From: Takakia lepidozioides
Taxonomy: Eukaryota; Streptophyta; Takakiopsida; Takakiales; Takakiaceae
Length of the DNA stretch: 64,000 nucleotides
Direction: 5' to 3'
Assembly (NCBI GenBank): GCA_030704615.1
Contig: CM060732.1
Location: 32,841,053 to 32,905,052 of the forward strand
Part shown: positions 1 to 10,479 of the stretch, piece by piece
Position numbering within the stretch: the stretch's first letter is position 1
Layout: every line of letters starts with the position of its first letter
Made by a program: the position numbers and the translations under genes
The notes under the pieces: model-generated
Database searches by the model: none
Told to the model about the DNA's origin: nothing
The model's input: only the letters and a program-made list of their open reading frames with translations

Positions 1-975
1 TGAAGACAATCTTCATTTTCTGATTCATTGTGATTCGAGGTTCCCTCATTATGAGTACATTCTCTCACAAGTAGAGAACTGATGCTCTGCCTCTACATAC
101 TGGATAAGTTCAAGCATCCTGATTCCTTCGGCCTGTCTCCACCCATACTGCGTGCAAACTGACTTACAAGTTTCCCACCTCTCGAAGGAACTTAACGGAG
201 AGGTAGAGAACAATGATGATGTAGGTGTCTCTGAAGACAAAGGAGGCGTCTTTGTAGAACGCAAAGTAATTACCTGAAGCAAATGCAAAACTTAAACCCT
301 CTTCCCCTTTCACTTCATCAGTGTGTGTAGAATCTGACAACAGTCCTGTAGGTGTAACATTATACCTGACTAGATCCACAGACATTGTGTTTGAGATGAT
401 TTTTAATATGCAACAACCATGCCCTCAGCTACTTCATTTCTATGGAATTCCGAGTTTGCATCAATGAAGAAATGGTGTCAGAAATGGTGATGGTGTCATT
501 TCTTGGACACCATCTACAATATCAGCAATGGTACTTCCCCAAGCCTGGAGGCAGAAGTTATACAATTGAGGAGATGCCCAAATGTGTACACGTCTCAATG
601 CTTAGCTTGACTTATGAAATTACCATTGAGAGTCCAACCATGTTTGCTGTACAATGTACCTCAAGATGACGGTATGAAGTCCTCATACCTTCAGAACCAG
701 AGAAATGGGTATACATCTTGAATTACAACACTGGCTCTGAAGTACTTGACTCCAAGAAAACTAACCCCAACTGAGAATTCTATACGTGACCACAAACACA
801 ACTCGATCACAACAGTACAAAAACACCCCCACCTGGTGGACTGGATGGAATGGTACCACACACTTCAATTGATTTGAAGATCACCCCTAACTTGCTTCTA
901 CGAATCTGCATATATATTTGTTTCTATTGCAAATTACATGTACATTGCAATCAAAGACAGAAAAGACTAGTGTTG
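1..975. other. Left flank, no gene recognised
   Basis: This is the left flank of outer element A. Two overlapping antisense open frames (49-288 and 164-385) look weakly protein-like but match no family I recognise. They could be an exon of a host gene or relic repeat. No RNA gene or repeat is evident. Confidence 0.4.
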
Positions 976-979
976 GGCT

Positions 980-1439
980 TGTGATGCCCCAAACTTTCCT
1001 CATCACAGATTCACCCGTTTCATCCAACACGGCGATACACATTCATCGTATATTTTTTTGGCGTATAAAGCCGTTAATCCGTTACAATGATGTTTAGGTT
1101 AGGGTTAGTTTAGGCTGGTGGCTTGATCTTGGCCCTTTGTTAGATCCAGGGCTGCAAGGCAGCACCGTGGGCTTGGGCCTATAATGCCTCACCACGCGGC
1201 GGGCCACTACGGTTAGGGCTTTTGTATAAAGACGGCGCCCTGACACAAGGTCAGGGCGGTGTACTCGGGTGTTGTTGTACATGTGATTTGAGTGTACAAG
1301 TTTTTGGATGAGAGCTGCTTAGTGTCTGAATCGTGTGTTTGATCCTCCTCTTGCGCGTTACTTGCTCTTTCCGCTCGCCCCTTTGTTGTGCAAGTTCGCT
1401 TCTTGAGAGGAAAGGAGTATATGCTTCAGGCTTGTTTTA
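980..1439 (+). repeat. Element A left terminal repeat (A1)
   Basis: It matches 31945-32370 over its whole length apart from a 34-nt segment present only here. That segment holds a 9-bp hairpin (CGCCCTGAC at 1236-1244, GTCAGGGCG at 1250-1258). It begins TGTGATG. A telomere-like stretch (ggttagggttag) lies near 1096-1112. Confidence 0.9.
1225..1230 (+). promoter_or_regulatory. Candidate TATA box in the element A terminal repeat
   Basis: TATAAA lies in the context tttgTATAAAgacgg inside the repeat, and the right copy has it too near 32190. The position suits an LTR promoter. No transcription start can be proved from sequence. Confidence 0.45.
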
Positions 1440-1457
1440 TGGTGGAGAGAAGCCGGG
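1440..1457 (+). promoter_or_regulatory. Candidate primer-binding site of element A (tRNA-Ala-like)
   Basis: TGGTGGAGA directly follows A1, then gaaGCCGGG. From knowledge of eukaryotic tRNA-Ala 3' ends, TGGTGGAGA plus GCCGGG is close to its complement, with a short mismatch between. The position fits a minus-strand primer site. Unlike B and C, no self-complement was found inside A1. Confidence 0.45.
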
Positions 1458-1639
1458 TATTCTAGGCGTGGTGGATCCTGCCCGCACTGTCAGGATCAGT
1501 TAGGTCATTCGCGGGATTTGCTCTACGTCATGCTGCCTAAGTGGTTCGCTAATGCGTGTTATCGATGGCGGCTCCTCGCTTTGCCCTCTTTTCTCCTGCT
1601 GTTGTGATTTTGTCGTCTCATGATGTGCGTTGGGTGTAA

Positions 1640-1877
1640 TTGAAGGGGATAGCTATAGTTCGTGATTTGTCTTGTGTAGCTCGCAGAGAGGGGGAGAGCA
1701 TGTTCCTTCATATTAGCGTGGCACTTGCCATCGAGGCTGCTTCTAGTGTAGAGACTGACCCTGCTGCCACTTCTCATTCTGCTAGTGTTGTTGTTGTTGC
1801 TCCTCCCGTTGTTTCTAACCCTGTTGACACTCTTGCTGTTACTAACACTACTGACGGCACGCGGCCTGGCATTGTTG
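1640..1877 (+). pseudogene. Element A Gag, N-terminal part (before insertion B)
   Basis: This open frame runs into the left GTTG duplication of element B and resumes in frame at 12833, so it is the 5' part of A's Gag region. It is rich in Ala, Val, Ser and Thr and shows no recognisable domain. No convincing ATG marks its beginning, so the true start lies elsewhere or is lost. Confidence 0.6.
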
Positions 1878-2298
1878 TGTCATGGTTTTAGTCATGGTTA
1901 TCTAGAATTACCTACTTCTAGTTAACTAGGACATTTTAGATATTTATATTTATATTTTGTGTGTTGGGACTTCATTTGGTCTCACATGCCAAGTGAGGTG
2001 TCGAGCCTCACTTGAGACATGGAAATAGGTTTTCCCCTTGTGAGTGTTGAGGAGGCTCATCTTCTTGTAGTTGAGCCTCCATGAGCTTCTCTCACCTCCA
2101 TAGCTCTAGGTATTGAGAGGGAGTGTGTTGAGGGCTTTGTAGGGTGGATTCATTTAGCAAAGGTGCCCTTGGCTTGACTTAGTTTATATGATAGAGTGGA
2201 TTTCACTTGGAAGGACTAGGGCTTGTTCTTCATGTGATTGCTTCATGCTTTGAGAGCTTTCATTGTCTTCTACTTCTCTCATTTCTCATCTCTTATCA
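1878..2298 (+). repeat. Element B left terminal repeat (A1)
   Basis: 421 bp, matching 12327-12742 with a few small indels and substitutions. It starts TGTCATGG and ends CTTATCA. It lacks the 86-bp B block that flanks the right-hand copy on both sides. An AT-rich TATA-like stretch lies at about 1937-1958. A second hairpin (AAGTGAGG/CCTCACTT) lies near 1988-2012. Confidence 0.9.
2051..2080 (+). promoter_or_regulatory. Conserved self-primer hairpin in element B repeat
   Basis: A 9-bp perfect stem, GGAGGCTCA (2051-2059) with TGAGCCTCC (2072-2080), carries a 12-nt loop. ATCTTCTTGTA (2059-2069) within it is the exact reverse complement of the primer-binding site at 2300-2310. Element C has the same stem with a different loop that matches its own primer site. 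By analogy with Tf1, the RNA 5' end may map near here. Confidence 0.75.
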
Positions 2299-2299
2299 A

Positions 2300-2310
2300 T
2301 ACAAGAAGAT
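2300..2310 (+). promoter_or_regulatory. Self-complementary primer-binding site of element B
   Basis: TACAAGAAGAT starts one base after A1 ends and pairs perfectly with ATCTTCTTGTA at 2059-2069 in A1. No tRNA-like TGG site is present. This is the Tf1-type self-priming layout. Confidence 0.7.
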
Positions 2311-3595
2311 CACCTTATGCTTGTGAGTGCGGAGTGTAAGGATTAATTTTGCACTTGTATTTTAAAGAGGTTGAGAGCTAGGAGAATTTAGCTCTTGTAG
2401 CACAAGGCTTGCAAGGGGTTGCAAGGAAATGTGCTCGAGTATTGCATGCACCAAGGAGTTGGAGAGCTTGAGAAGAAAGCTCTTGAGTCACAAGATTTTG
2501 CAAGGATTGTAAGGAGGAAGTCTTGTGTGTGTGGAAGCATGGATTCTAGGGTTTGAGAATCCTTTGTATGCATTATGGAGTCGATGGTGTGCGCCATGGC
2601 TTGTGGAGAGTGACTAAAGGCTTGTTAGTGCTCATTTCACTATCAAGCTAGGGTTAAGCAAGTTCAAAGTGTGGATGTTGTGGAAGAGAAGCCAATGAGC
2701 TATATATGCTTGGGCTTGAAGACAACAAGGGCAAGCACTTGGAGAGCACTAAGAAACTCAAGAGGTTTTGAAAGGGAGCATGTGAAGAAATCTTCCAATC
2801 ATGGTGGTGTGGAGCCAAGCTTAGGGTGCCATTGGAAGGGCTTGGAGAACATGTGGTGGGAAATCCTTGAAGGGAAATCATCATTCAATGTATGCATAGC
2901 TTCACCCTAACTATGTAATGTGACAAGAGGGGGAGGCAATACTTGGCTATTCATGCTCTTGGTAGTGCGAGCTTTGTGGTGGATAGTTGACCAAGCAAGT
3001 GGTGCATGTGTGGAGCATGCTCGCTTGAGTTTGTAAGTTCAAGTTTGAGAAGGGGAGCTCTTGAACTAGCAAGAGGTGAAGGCCTTTGAGATCCATTTGT
3101 GTGTGAAGTGGAGAGGTGTTGATTCATGTTATGATGAAGGAGAGCAACACATAGGCCAAGAGGTCATGAAACATGCATTCAAATGACCACGGGGAGCACA
3201 TGGATGATGGATTGGTGCAAGACCCCAAATGAGGCATATGGCGTGAGAGTGGGATCCAAGGCGGATTGCTTGGGAGCATTATTGTAAGTGACAAGCATTG
3301 CTCCTACACATTGAGATAATTTGTGTTGATTTGGAGCAATTGTCAAGTGATGAGGAGACAAATGCATGATTATTCGGCAATGGAGATATGGTAGTTAAAT
3401 CCCAAGGACTAGAAGGGGGATTGATTTGGTGGACAATGACTTGCAAGTTGAGTTGGACCACTCTTGGTTGCACATTGGGGTGGAAGAGAGCAAGAAGATG
3501 CCTCTTATGACCACCTAGAGACCATATTTTTGCTTGAGTAGAAGCATAGAAGTCAAGGACTTGCATTCTAGCTCTTACAAACCCTAGTAGTGTAT

Positions 3596-3900
3596 GCTCA
3601 GACTATACCTCTGTTAGTATACCAAACAGGAGCTTGTCCCTTTGACTATACCTCTGTTGAGGTATCACCATATGTGAACCCTAATGTGAGACTATACCTC
3701 TGTTAGTATACCAAACAGGAGCTTGTCCATTTTACTATACCTCTATTGAGGTATCACCATATGTAAACCCTAATCAGCTCAGACTATACCTCTGTTAGTA
3801 TACCAAACAGAACCCTCATTTTCAGACTATACCTCTGTAAAGGTATCATCAACATAAAGGACCCTAGCAACCTCAGACTATACCTCTGTTAAGGTATCAA
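3596..3900 (+). repeat. Tandem hairpin repeats (tatacctctgtt...) in element B leader
   Basis: About seven copies of actatacctctgtt followed by agtatacc or gaggtatc sit in 300 bp. Each unit can fold because ATACCT pairs with AGGTAT (or GGTATA with TATACC) across a 6-nt loop. Units occur in two alternating versions with spacer segments such as caaacaggagcttgtcc and accatatgt. Function unknown. Confidence 0.75.
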
Positions 3901-3949
3901 CAGTGAAAGGACTTAGTGAAATTTAAGGGCCTTTGGAGGATTGTTTGGA

Positions 3950-4045
3950 AGATATTTGAGGGCCCTTGGAGGAGTATTTGGAGGATCTTTGGGGTCCTTG
4001 GAGGAGTGTTTGGAGGATCTTTGGGGTCCTTGGAGGACCCTTCAA
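3950..4045 (+). repeat. Short tandem repeat (ggaggatctttggggtcc)
   Basis: Two to three imperfect copies of a roughly 30-bp unit, ggaggatctttggggtcc followed by ttggaggagtgttt. The array is G-rich and lies within the leader. Confidence 0.65.
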
Positions 4046-4714
4046 GGAGCTTTGGTGGACAATGTTGAAGAGCTCTTGAAGGATTGATTGAGGGATATTG
4101 AAGGATACTTGCCACGGCCATACAAGCGAGTGGATAGAGACAAGAGGGAGAGTGGTGGGATGAGAGCATTCTGGGGTTAGGAATTGCTTTAGTTTCTCTT
4201 CTCCATAGTCTTTCACCCTCTCTGTAGGCCAAAACCTTTCCGTAGGTGGAGGCAAGAGTCAGTCCGGGTTTGGGCTGGGGTGTCCTTGCAAGAGCGACAC
4301 TGTGGAGTGTTTTTGGTGTGGGGGAGTTGCTGTCTTGATTTTCTTGTGTTTGGATCCCCTCCACACCTGCATGCTTGACTGTGCGCCATGTTAGCTTTGT
4401 GTGGGCGCATTTTTTCATAGGAGGTTGGTCCGGATTTGATCACCGGCCAATCCTAGAGTATGTTGTCGGTGGTGAGGCTGGAGTGATGACCAGCAAGACC
4501 ACCAGTGTTTCTTCTATGGTGAGGCTGGGTTGATGACCAGCAGACCATAGGAGTGCTTGCGGTGGATGCAGGTGCAAGTACAGGTCTACATTAGAAACCT
4601 ATTATTCCTGCTTGAACCAGTAGCCGCAACAGGTTCTTTACCCGGTTACCTTGTAGAAAGTGGGGATTAGAGACAGGTTGACAACCGGTTGGGTTGTGAG
4701 TTTTCATCACGGAG

Positions 4715-5593
4715 GTGCCACCAGCTGCTGAGGGGAGTGCCGGTACAAGCACCAGCGATACTAGTGGGTACACAAGACAAGGTGTGCGGTTTAGGCCACT
4801 TTCACCTTCAGTGTCTTCTGAGGAAGGTTCAGACTCGGAGTCAGGAGGATTCTCGCCGAGGGTGCAAGTCATTTCCGTGCCATTGTTGTGGGACACGATG
4901 GAGGAGATGTATGGAGCTACCAAGGGGCCACGTAGGTACTCTGGAGCTGTGGGCACCATCGAGCTTGATGACTTTATACAAGAGTTTGACAGTTGGTGTG
5001 ATTTGCAGCAAATGCGCAATCCACAACTGTTTACGCCCTTTATGGCGTGGAAGGGGCTATTCCAGCACCTTGAGGGGCCGCCCATGGATGATTACCATGA
5101 ATTTAGGCGGGGACATGCGGTGGAGATTGAGGAGTGGCGAGAGTATTGGTCACCTAACTATGTCTCAATCACTAGAGGCACAAGGGCAGCGGTGACACCA
5201 GCAGCTACACAAACATCTCCAACTACAAGCACTAGTAGTGGAACAAGTAGTGCTGGCACTTCTGCAGGTGGTACCAGTTCAAAAGGTGCTACTACTCCTC
5301 CTGCCACAATTACAACACATGTGCCTAGATTCAACCCGGTGGTGGAGTTCTTCCAGGAGTTGCGGAGGAACTACCAAGGTGTACGGACAGAGAAGCTGCG
5401 AAGTTTGCAAGACTTCCAGCGCAAATCCAGTGAGAGCTTGCGAGAGGCCTACACTCGTATGAGGCGCTTGATAAGTGTGACCCAAGGGGTTACTGAAGCT
5501 CAGGCAGTCCAGTTCTGGTATGGAATTTTGGACAAGGAGCTCAAGAGAAGGGTGCGGGATGCAACCCTGTTACAAGCGCCCAACCCACATTAG
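4715..5593 (+). pseudogene. Element B Gag, N-terminal part
   Basis: The 292-residue frame has a Ser/Thr/Gly-rich start, a block ending in MDDYHEFR, a Ser/Thr/Gly-rich spacer, then a capsid-like region (FNPVVEFFQEL, TEKLRSLQDF, AYTRMRRL) typical of retrotransposon Gag. A one-base deletion near 5580 shifts the frame just before the next ORF; element C reads through here, which places the lesion. The frame has no upstream ATG in B or C, so start-codon loss, a spliced start or a non-AUG start are all possible. Confidence 0.75.
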
Positions 5594-5598
5594 CGGAT

Positions 5599-7875
5599 GT
5601 GTTTCTGCTGGCTGAGCGGATTGAGCTCAACATGGTGGAGGAGCGAGTTGTTACCATTGGATTTGGCAAGGACATGCCTGCACGAGGTGCAGCTGCCAGC
5701 CAACAGGTACAAGGGACTGCCCAACAGCGTGGTCAGGGGGGCAAGGTTGCCCAACCCAAGTTCCATGGAGCTTACAGGGGACCTCAGGTGCAGAGGCCCG
5801 TGGCATCTTTTGCAGGCCAACAACAACTAGGGGTGATATGTTGGACATGTGGAGGACCCCATGTCAAGAGAGATTGCCCAGAGAGTGGCAGAAGGCCGGC
5901 ACAAGCACAGCCTGCACAGTTGCAGTGTGGGCATTGTGGCAAGTATGGGCATGGAGATGCCCAGTGTTATGACTTGCACCCTGAGTTGCGCCCAGGCCAG
6001 TTCCAGGGGAACAATGGTGGCCGGGGGCGAGGTGGACCAGCCCAGAGAGGACGAGGTACAGGCCAAGGGCAAGCTCAACATGGCCAAGGACGCGGAGGTC
6101 AGGGTGTTGACCAAGACATGGCCAACCGGCTTCAGCAGCTAGAGCAGAGGCTCGCTGCCATGGCTACAGCTCAGGTGGTACCGGCTCCCAGGCGGGATGG
6201 TCCACCTCCTGCTCCTAAGGGAGGAGATATGGGAGGCATGGGATTCATGTGCGGAGCAGCACTACCACTAGTGCAGGTGGAGTCTGCTACAGCCGTGACT
6301 CGAGGAGCAGCACGAGTTCCTGAGCCACAAGGTGCAGAGGTGGAATTGGATCCACAGCGTGGGGAGGCAAGCCGTCAGGCGAGGCTTCCTCAGTCATTCA
6401 TATTGGCGGAGACAGTGTCGACGCCATCCATGGCACCTAGTTCTCGCCCGACTGTTACCGAGGCGGAGGTTACTATGTCATTGGGGAGAGCTACACGTGC
6501 AGCACTGACACCTGCTACCAAGGCTAGTGCAGCCGGTGTGTTATTAGGGGCAGCCACCTCTGTGTGTCAAGCCCCACTGTTCTCAGCAACCATGATTGTG
6601 ACGCCAGGGGTAAGACCAGCTGCAGTGTTCAGACTAGCAGCAACACTCTGCGAGAGTGGGGAGGTCACTTCATCTTCTGCGGAGTTACTGGAAGGTGTAG
6701 TGGCAGAGGGATCCTCGGATTTGAGGGTCAAGACTGCCACGGCTGCGCCATGGCAAGCTGCAGTTGCCAGGTTGACGGAGCTGCCAGCTAGGCCAGCCTT
6801 TGAGTGCGCCATGGTGACACCTGGAGTTGTCTTGTTAGACAACCAGGGAGGCATTTTCACTTTGAGTGGACCGGCAGGCAAGAAGTATCGGCCACTGCGG
6901 GTCTTGTTGGACTCAGGAGCTCAGCCACTGATGTTGGGCAGAGCTGCTATTGCAGGTTTGGGCCTCATGGAGGCGGATATGGAGCCTTGTCCTTTCCAGA
7001 TACAGACATCTCTGGGAGGATCAGAGCAGGCTCGGGGCATGACACGGCGTGAGTTGGTCATTGGACTACAACCAGATCATCATGTAGATGGCTCAGTGAT
7101 GCGAGCCAAGGCCATTGTGACAGACGCGGTCTCTTACGATGTCCTTGTTGGTGGGGCAGTGTTATATCCCATGGGCTTCACCCTGGACTTTTGGGAGGAG
7201 TCAGCATCCTACAGGCCTGGATGGCAGTCAGGGGATGGTCGTCGTGCACAGCTCCTTGTGACATTCATTGGGGGTATTGCGGCTGCCCAGCGAGGCAAGC
7301 TGCCAACACTAGCCGCCTTTACAACTGCAGTTAGTTGGCCTGGAGAGTTGCTGGAAGGCAATGCCCATGCAGAGGATGTGCCACCTCCAGCAGAGCAGGA
7401 TGACATGCATGGTACGGCGGAGTTGCCTGCCATGGTTGCTCACACTCCATTATGGGGTACGAGCAAGGATTTGCAGCAGGCTGCTGATGGACGGGTACAA
7501 CAAGCCTGGGTAGAGGCCTTCGTACCGTCAGGAGAAGAGGAGAGTGCGGTGATTGCACTAGGACCACCTCAGTTGTCGCCATTGGACACCACACCTGTGT
7601 GGCAGTGCCCGGATGAAGGCATATGCCTTCTGGACTTGTTTGGCGGGATCAGCACTGGATTGGCTGCAGTACTGCAGGCAGGTGTACGAGTTCGACGTTA
7701 CCTGTATGTGGAGAGGGATGAGACTGCACGACGCGTCTCACTGCGCCATGTTGCTCAGTTGGTACAGCAGTACCCTGATTTTTGCCAGTGTCTGCAGTTC
7801 GTGGATACCAACAAGCCTTGCCAGCAGACATTTGTTGTTGGGGGCGCAGGATTTGGAGCGGGTTGGCTCCATTGA
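5599..7875 (+). pseudogene. Element B Gag zinc knuckles, protease and start of DNMT
   Basis: The 758-residue frame holds, in order, the end of Gag, a first CCHC knuckle (CWTCGGPHVKRDC) around residues 81-93, a second (CGHCGKYGHGDAQC) around 109-122, a Gln/Gly/Arg-rich stretch, an Ala/Thr-rich linker, an aspartic protease centred on LLDSGAQPLMLG (about residue 440, near 6900-6940), and near 7620 the first DNMT motif, LDLFGGISTGL. Two one-base deletions (near 7770 and 7832, relative to C) end the frame. The fused order Gag-PR-DNMT is the unusual feature. The chemistry of the knuckles and protease is inferred from family knowledge. Confidence 0.85.
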
Positions 7876-8600
7876 TCTGGTAGTGGCAGGTTGGCCCTGC
7901 CAAGGGCATTCATCAGCCGGGCATGGCAATGGATTGCGAGACTCGAGGACGGGTCTGTTTTGGGAGATGGTGCGGATTTTGCGCCACTTGCAGCTTCATC
8001 AAGTTGTATCTCTAGCATACATCTTGGAGAATGTGCCACTGATGGGTGATTCTCGGGCCAGGGTGATGGCCAGTGTGCATCAAGTCCGGTCGTGGCTTGG
8101 GTCAGCAGTGTTGCTGGATGCAGCTGCAGTGGGGTCATGGGCTCATCGTCCACGGCTATGGTGGACTAACTTGATGCCACCCGCACTGCTCAAGCGTGCA
8201 TTTGATGGGGTGCAGCGGCCAGCACACCTCAGTGGATAGCATTTTGGACACAGGAGGCAGTCTCAACGTGTGAGACACGATGACCGTTCGCCTTTGGCAG
8301 TGGTCAACAGGGTGGTCAACCACGAGCAGCATACCTACACTGCTCAGCTTCCCAGGATCCCATGCTTTTCGGGATGGTGGACCTGGCCTCTTGTGGGATA
8401 GCCAATTGCAACAATTAGTGGAGCCCAATGCTGACGAGCGCGAGCGGGCGATGGGTTTTACCACAGGTACCACGGCGGTGCCATCTCTTTCTGAGGCATC
8501 ACGTCGTCAGGTGTTGGGGCAAGCAATGGATCTCAATTGCTTGACCTGGATTATCAGCTTGGCTATGGCTGAGCAGCGCAGAGTACGGAGTACACTTCCC
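7613..8600 (+). pseudogene. Element B C5-cytosine DNA methyltransferase domain
   Basis: DNMT motifs appear in the canonical C5 order. Motif I, LDLFGGISTGL, is followed by YVERD, an acidic motif II-like site. Motif IV is GWPCQGHS, with its catalytic Cys codon at 7898-7900. Motif VI is ILENVP, with Glu codon at 8027-8029. A block with AHRPRLWWTNL resembles motif VIII. A C-terminal RRQVLGQAMDLNCL (near 8500-8545) resembles motif X. The domain is about 320 residues and looks most like the DNMT3/DRM branch. It sits between protease and RT in the pol polyprotein. Intact, it would transfer methyl groups from S-adenosylmethionine to cytosine C5. It is spread over three frames here, so this copy cannot make it. 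Element C has the same domain. Confidence 0.87.
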
Positions 8601-8925
8601 TTCATGGTCTCCCTGCCTACCGAGACGGTACAGGCAGCGAGTTGGGGCGAGCAGGTGAGGACCACGAGGTGCAGGCCGCATCCATGGCAACGTGGGAGGT
8701 GCTCGAGGTTCAGAAGGAGTTGGCAGCCAAGGCGGCGGTGATGGATCAGGTTGGGGATTTTTCTCGGATTGAGAGAGGTCCTCAAGGATGGGATGATGGG
8801 CAGGATGAGACATTGTCACTGACAGAGGAGGCAGTGGTCACTGCTCAAGAGGTTGCAGCATAGCAACACGGGACGCGTCTTCTACCTCTAAGCTGCTGGA
8901 CTCAAGGTTGCAGTCACGGAGGACA
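8601..8925 (+). pseudogene. Element B linker between DNMT and RT
   Basis: This acidic, low-complexity stretch contains a Glu-rich open frame at 8642-8863. It is retained in C (near 22,250-22,530). No domain recognised. Confidence 0.5.
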
Positions 8926-10400
8926 ACTGGGAGCCTGATGTTGGACCTATAGTCACCGGAGGAGAGAGACGACGTATACGGCGGTTCTTGAGGGCTTACA
9001 GGAACTGCTTTGCCTTCAGTTTGAAGGACTTAGGAGCACTGAAGGGTCAAGAGATTCGCATTGAATTGGCTACTGACACGCCAATCTTTCGGAGACCCTA
9101 TAGATACAGTGACATGGAGAGGTCCTTGATTCAGATGAGAACTCAGGACCTTTGGGAGGCTGGTTGGTGGAGCTATCTGGGGGAGAGTATGCTTCAGCCA
9201 CAGTGATGCCAGCCAAGAAGGATGTCTTTGGCAATTGGACGGAGAGAGACGTATGTGCGGTGATTACCGGCCTGTAAATCGTCAGACCAAGTCCGATAGG
9301 TATGCCATGCCAACACCAGAGGAGATCTTTGATGCCATTGGCATGCCAAGGTCTTTAGCACGTTGGATTTACGATCCGGATATCACCAGTTGCCGATCAA
9401 GGAGGCGGATAAGCAAAAGACGGCATTCTGGGGATCAATGAGCACGGAAGGATTAGGATTGCCTATACCAGTGGCGGTTCTTACCATTTGGGCTTAAGAA
9501 CGCTCCGGCAGAGTTTCAGAGAGTCATGGACAGGATTCTAGCAGGGGGGAGTTTGCTCGGTGCTACATAGATGACATCATCATCTTTAGTGCTACGGTGG
9601 ATGGTGGAAGGCATGAGAGACACCTTCAGGGGAGTTTGAGCGCTTGAGGGCGCACGGATTGAAGTTACATGGGGAAGTGCAAGTTTTCCACAACCAGATT
9701 GAGTATCTGGGTCACATGATATATCCTGGAGATTGGGGGTACAGCAGACTAAGGTAGAGTCCATTGCACAGGTTCCACGCCCCACGGATGTGAGCCGAGT
9801 TCGAGCTTTCATGGGGTTAGCAAACTATTATAGACGGTTTGTTAAGGGATTTAGTGCCATTGCAAAGGCTCTAACCAAGCTGACCAAGGTGGACCAGGAG
9901 TGGCAGTGGGAAGATGAGCAAGAACAAGCTTTTCAAGAGCTCAAGGCGAGGTTGACCTCGGCGCCCATCTTGAGACGACCTATCAGGGGGCGTCCTTTTC
10001 AGTGCATACAGATTGGAGCATGCTGGATGGGGCTTGGAGCGGTGCTCACACAGGTGATGATGAGGAAGAGAGTTCGTAGTGGCTTATGCTAGCCGCCGAA
10101 CAACGTTGCAGAGTCTAAGTATAGCTCATATGAGGAATGAATAGCTTAGCTGCAGTGTGGGCCGTGGCACACTTCAGGTGCTATCTATACGGCAATCTCT
10201 TCACCCTTGTCACGGATCACCAACCACTCAAGTGGTTGATGAGTCAGACAAGCTTACGGGGAAGCTTGCACGGTGGCACTCATCCTTCAAAAGTATGACT
10301 TTCAGGTGGTGCATCGAACGGGTTTGGTCAATCGCAATGCAGATGGTTGAGTCGCAATCCATGCACAAGCCAGCAGGATGACACTGGAGCTCGGTGGCAT
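8926..10400 (+). pseudogene. Element B reverse transcriptase and RNase H
   Basis: The RT pieces run in order: a finger region (8988-9206), MCGDYRPVNRQTKSD (near 9250), the catalytic CYIDDIIIF box near 9560-9583, then the connection/RNase H start (RAFMGLANYYRRFVKGF, near 9800). At least four frame changes break it, including lost bases near 9250, 9545 and 9610. In C the same region is better preserved. The gypsy class is supported by the YIDD box and by RNase H lying before integrase. Confidence 0.8.
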
Positions 10401-10479
10401 GGTGAGACGGACGAGGAGATGGGGCCCAGATGGCATGGCATCTGCATTTTCGTGTATCTTGGCAGCGGAAGACCAGGTT

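Larger units (their letters stand above)
2311..4700 (+). other. Element B leader, non-coding, repeat-rich
   Basis: This 2.4-kb stretch between primer site and Gag has no convincing ORF. It holds a GCATGTGTGGAGCATGC motif near 3004-3020 that recurs in the C leader, a tandem hairpin array (3596-3900) and a G-rich tandem repeat (about 3950-4045). Confidence 0.65.

Noticed and set aside
1090-1112. Telomeric repeat (ttaggttagggttag)
   Set aside because: Only about two imperfect units inside the terminal repeat of element A, present in both copies. Not a telomere or interstitial array.
980-1439. Ordinary equal LTR pair for element A with 5-bp GGCTT duplication
   Set aside because: Possible, but it leaves the exact 11-bp repeat on both sides of the right LTR unexplained; kept as an alternative only.
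3596-3900. CRISPR-like repeat-spacer look
   Set aside because: Spacers are themselves repeated, units are hairpin tandem repeats inside a plant retrotransposon leader, and no cas-like gene is near.
7331-8153. Antisense ORFs over the DNMT region
   Set aside because: They mirror the coding strand's codon bias and change with its indels; the sense strand has the conserved motifs in both elements.
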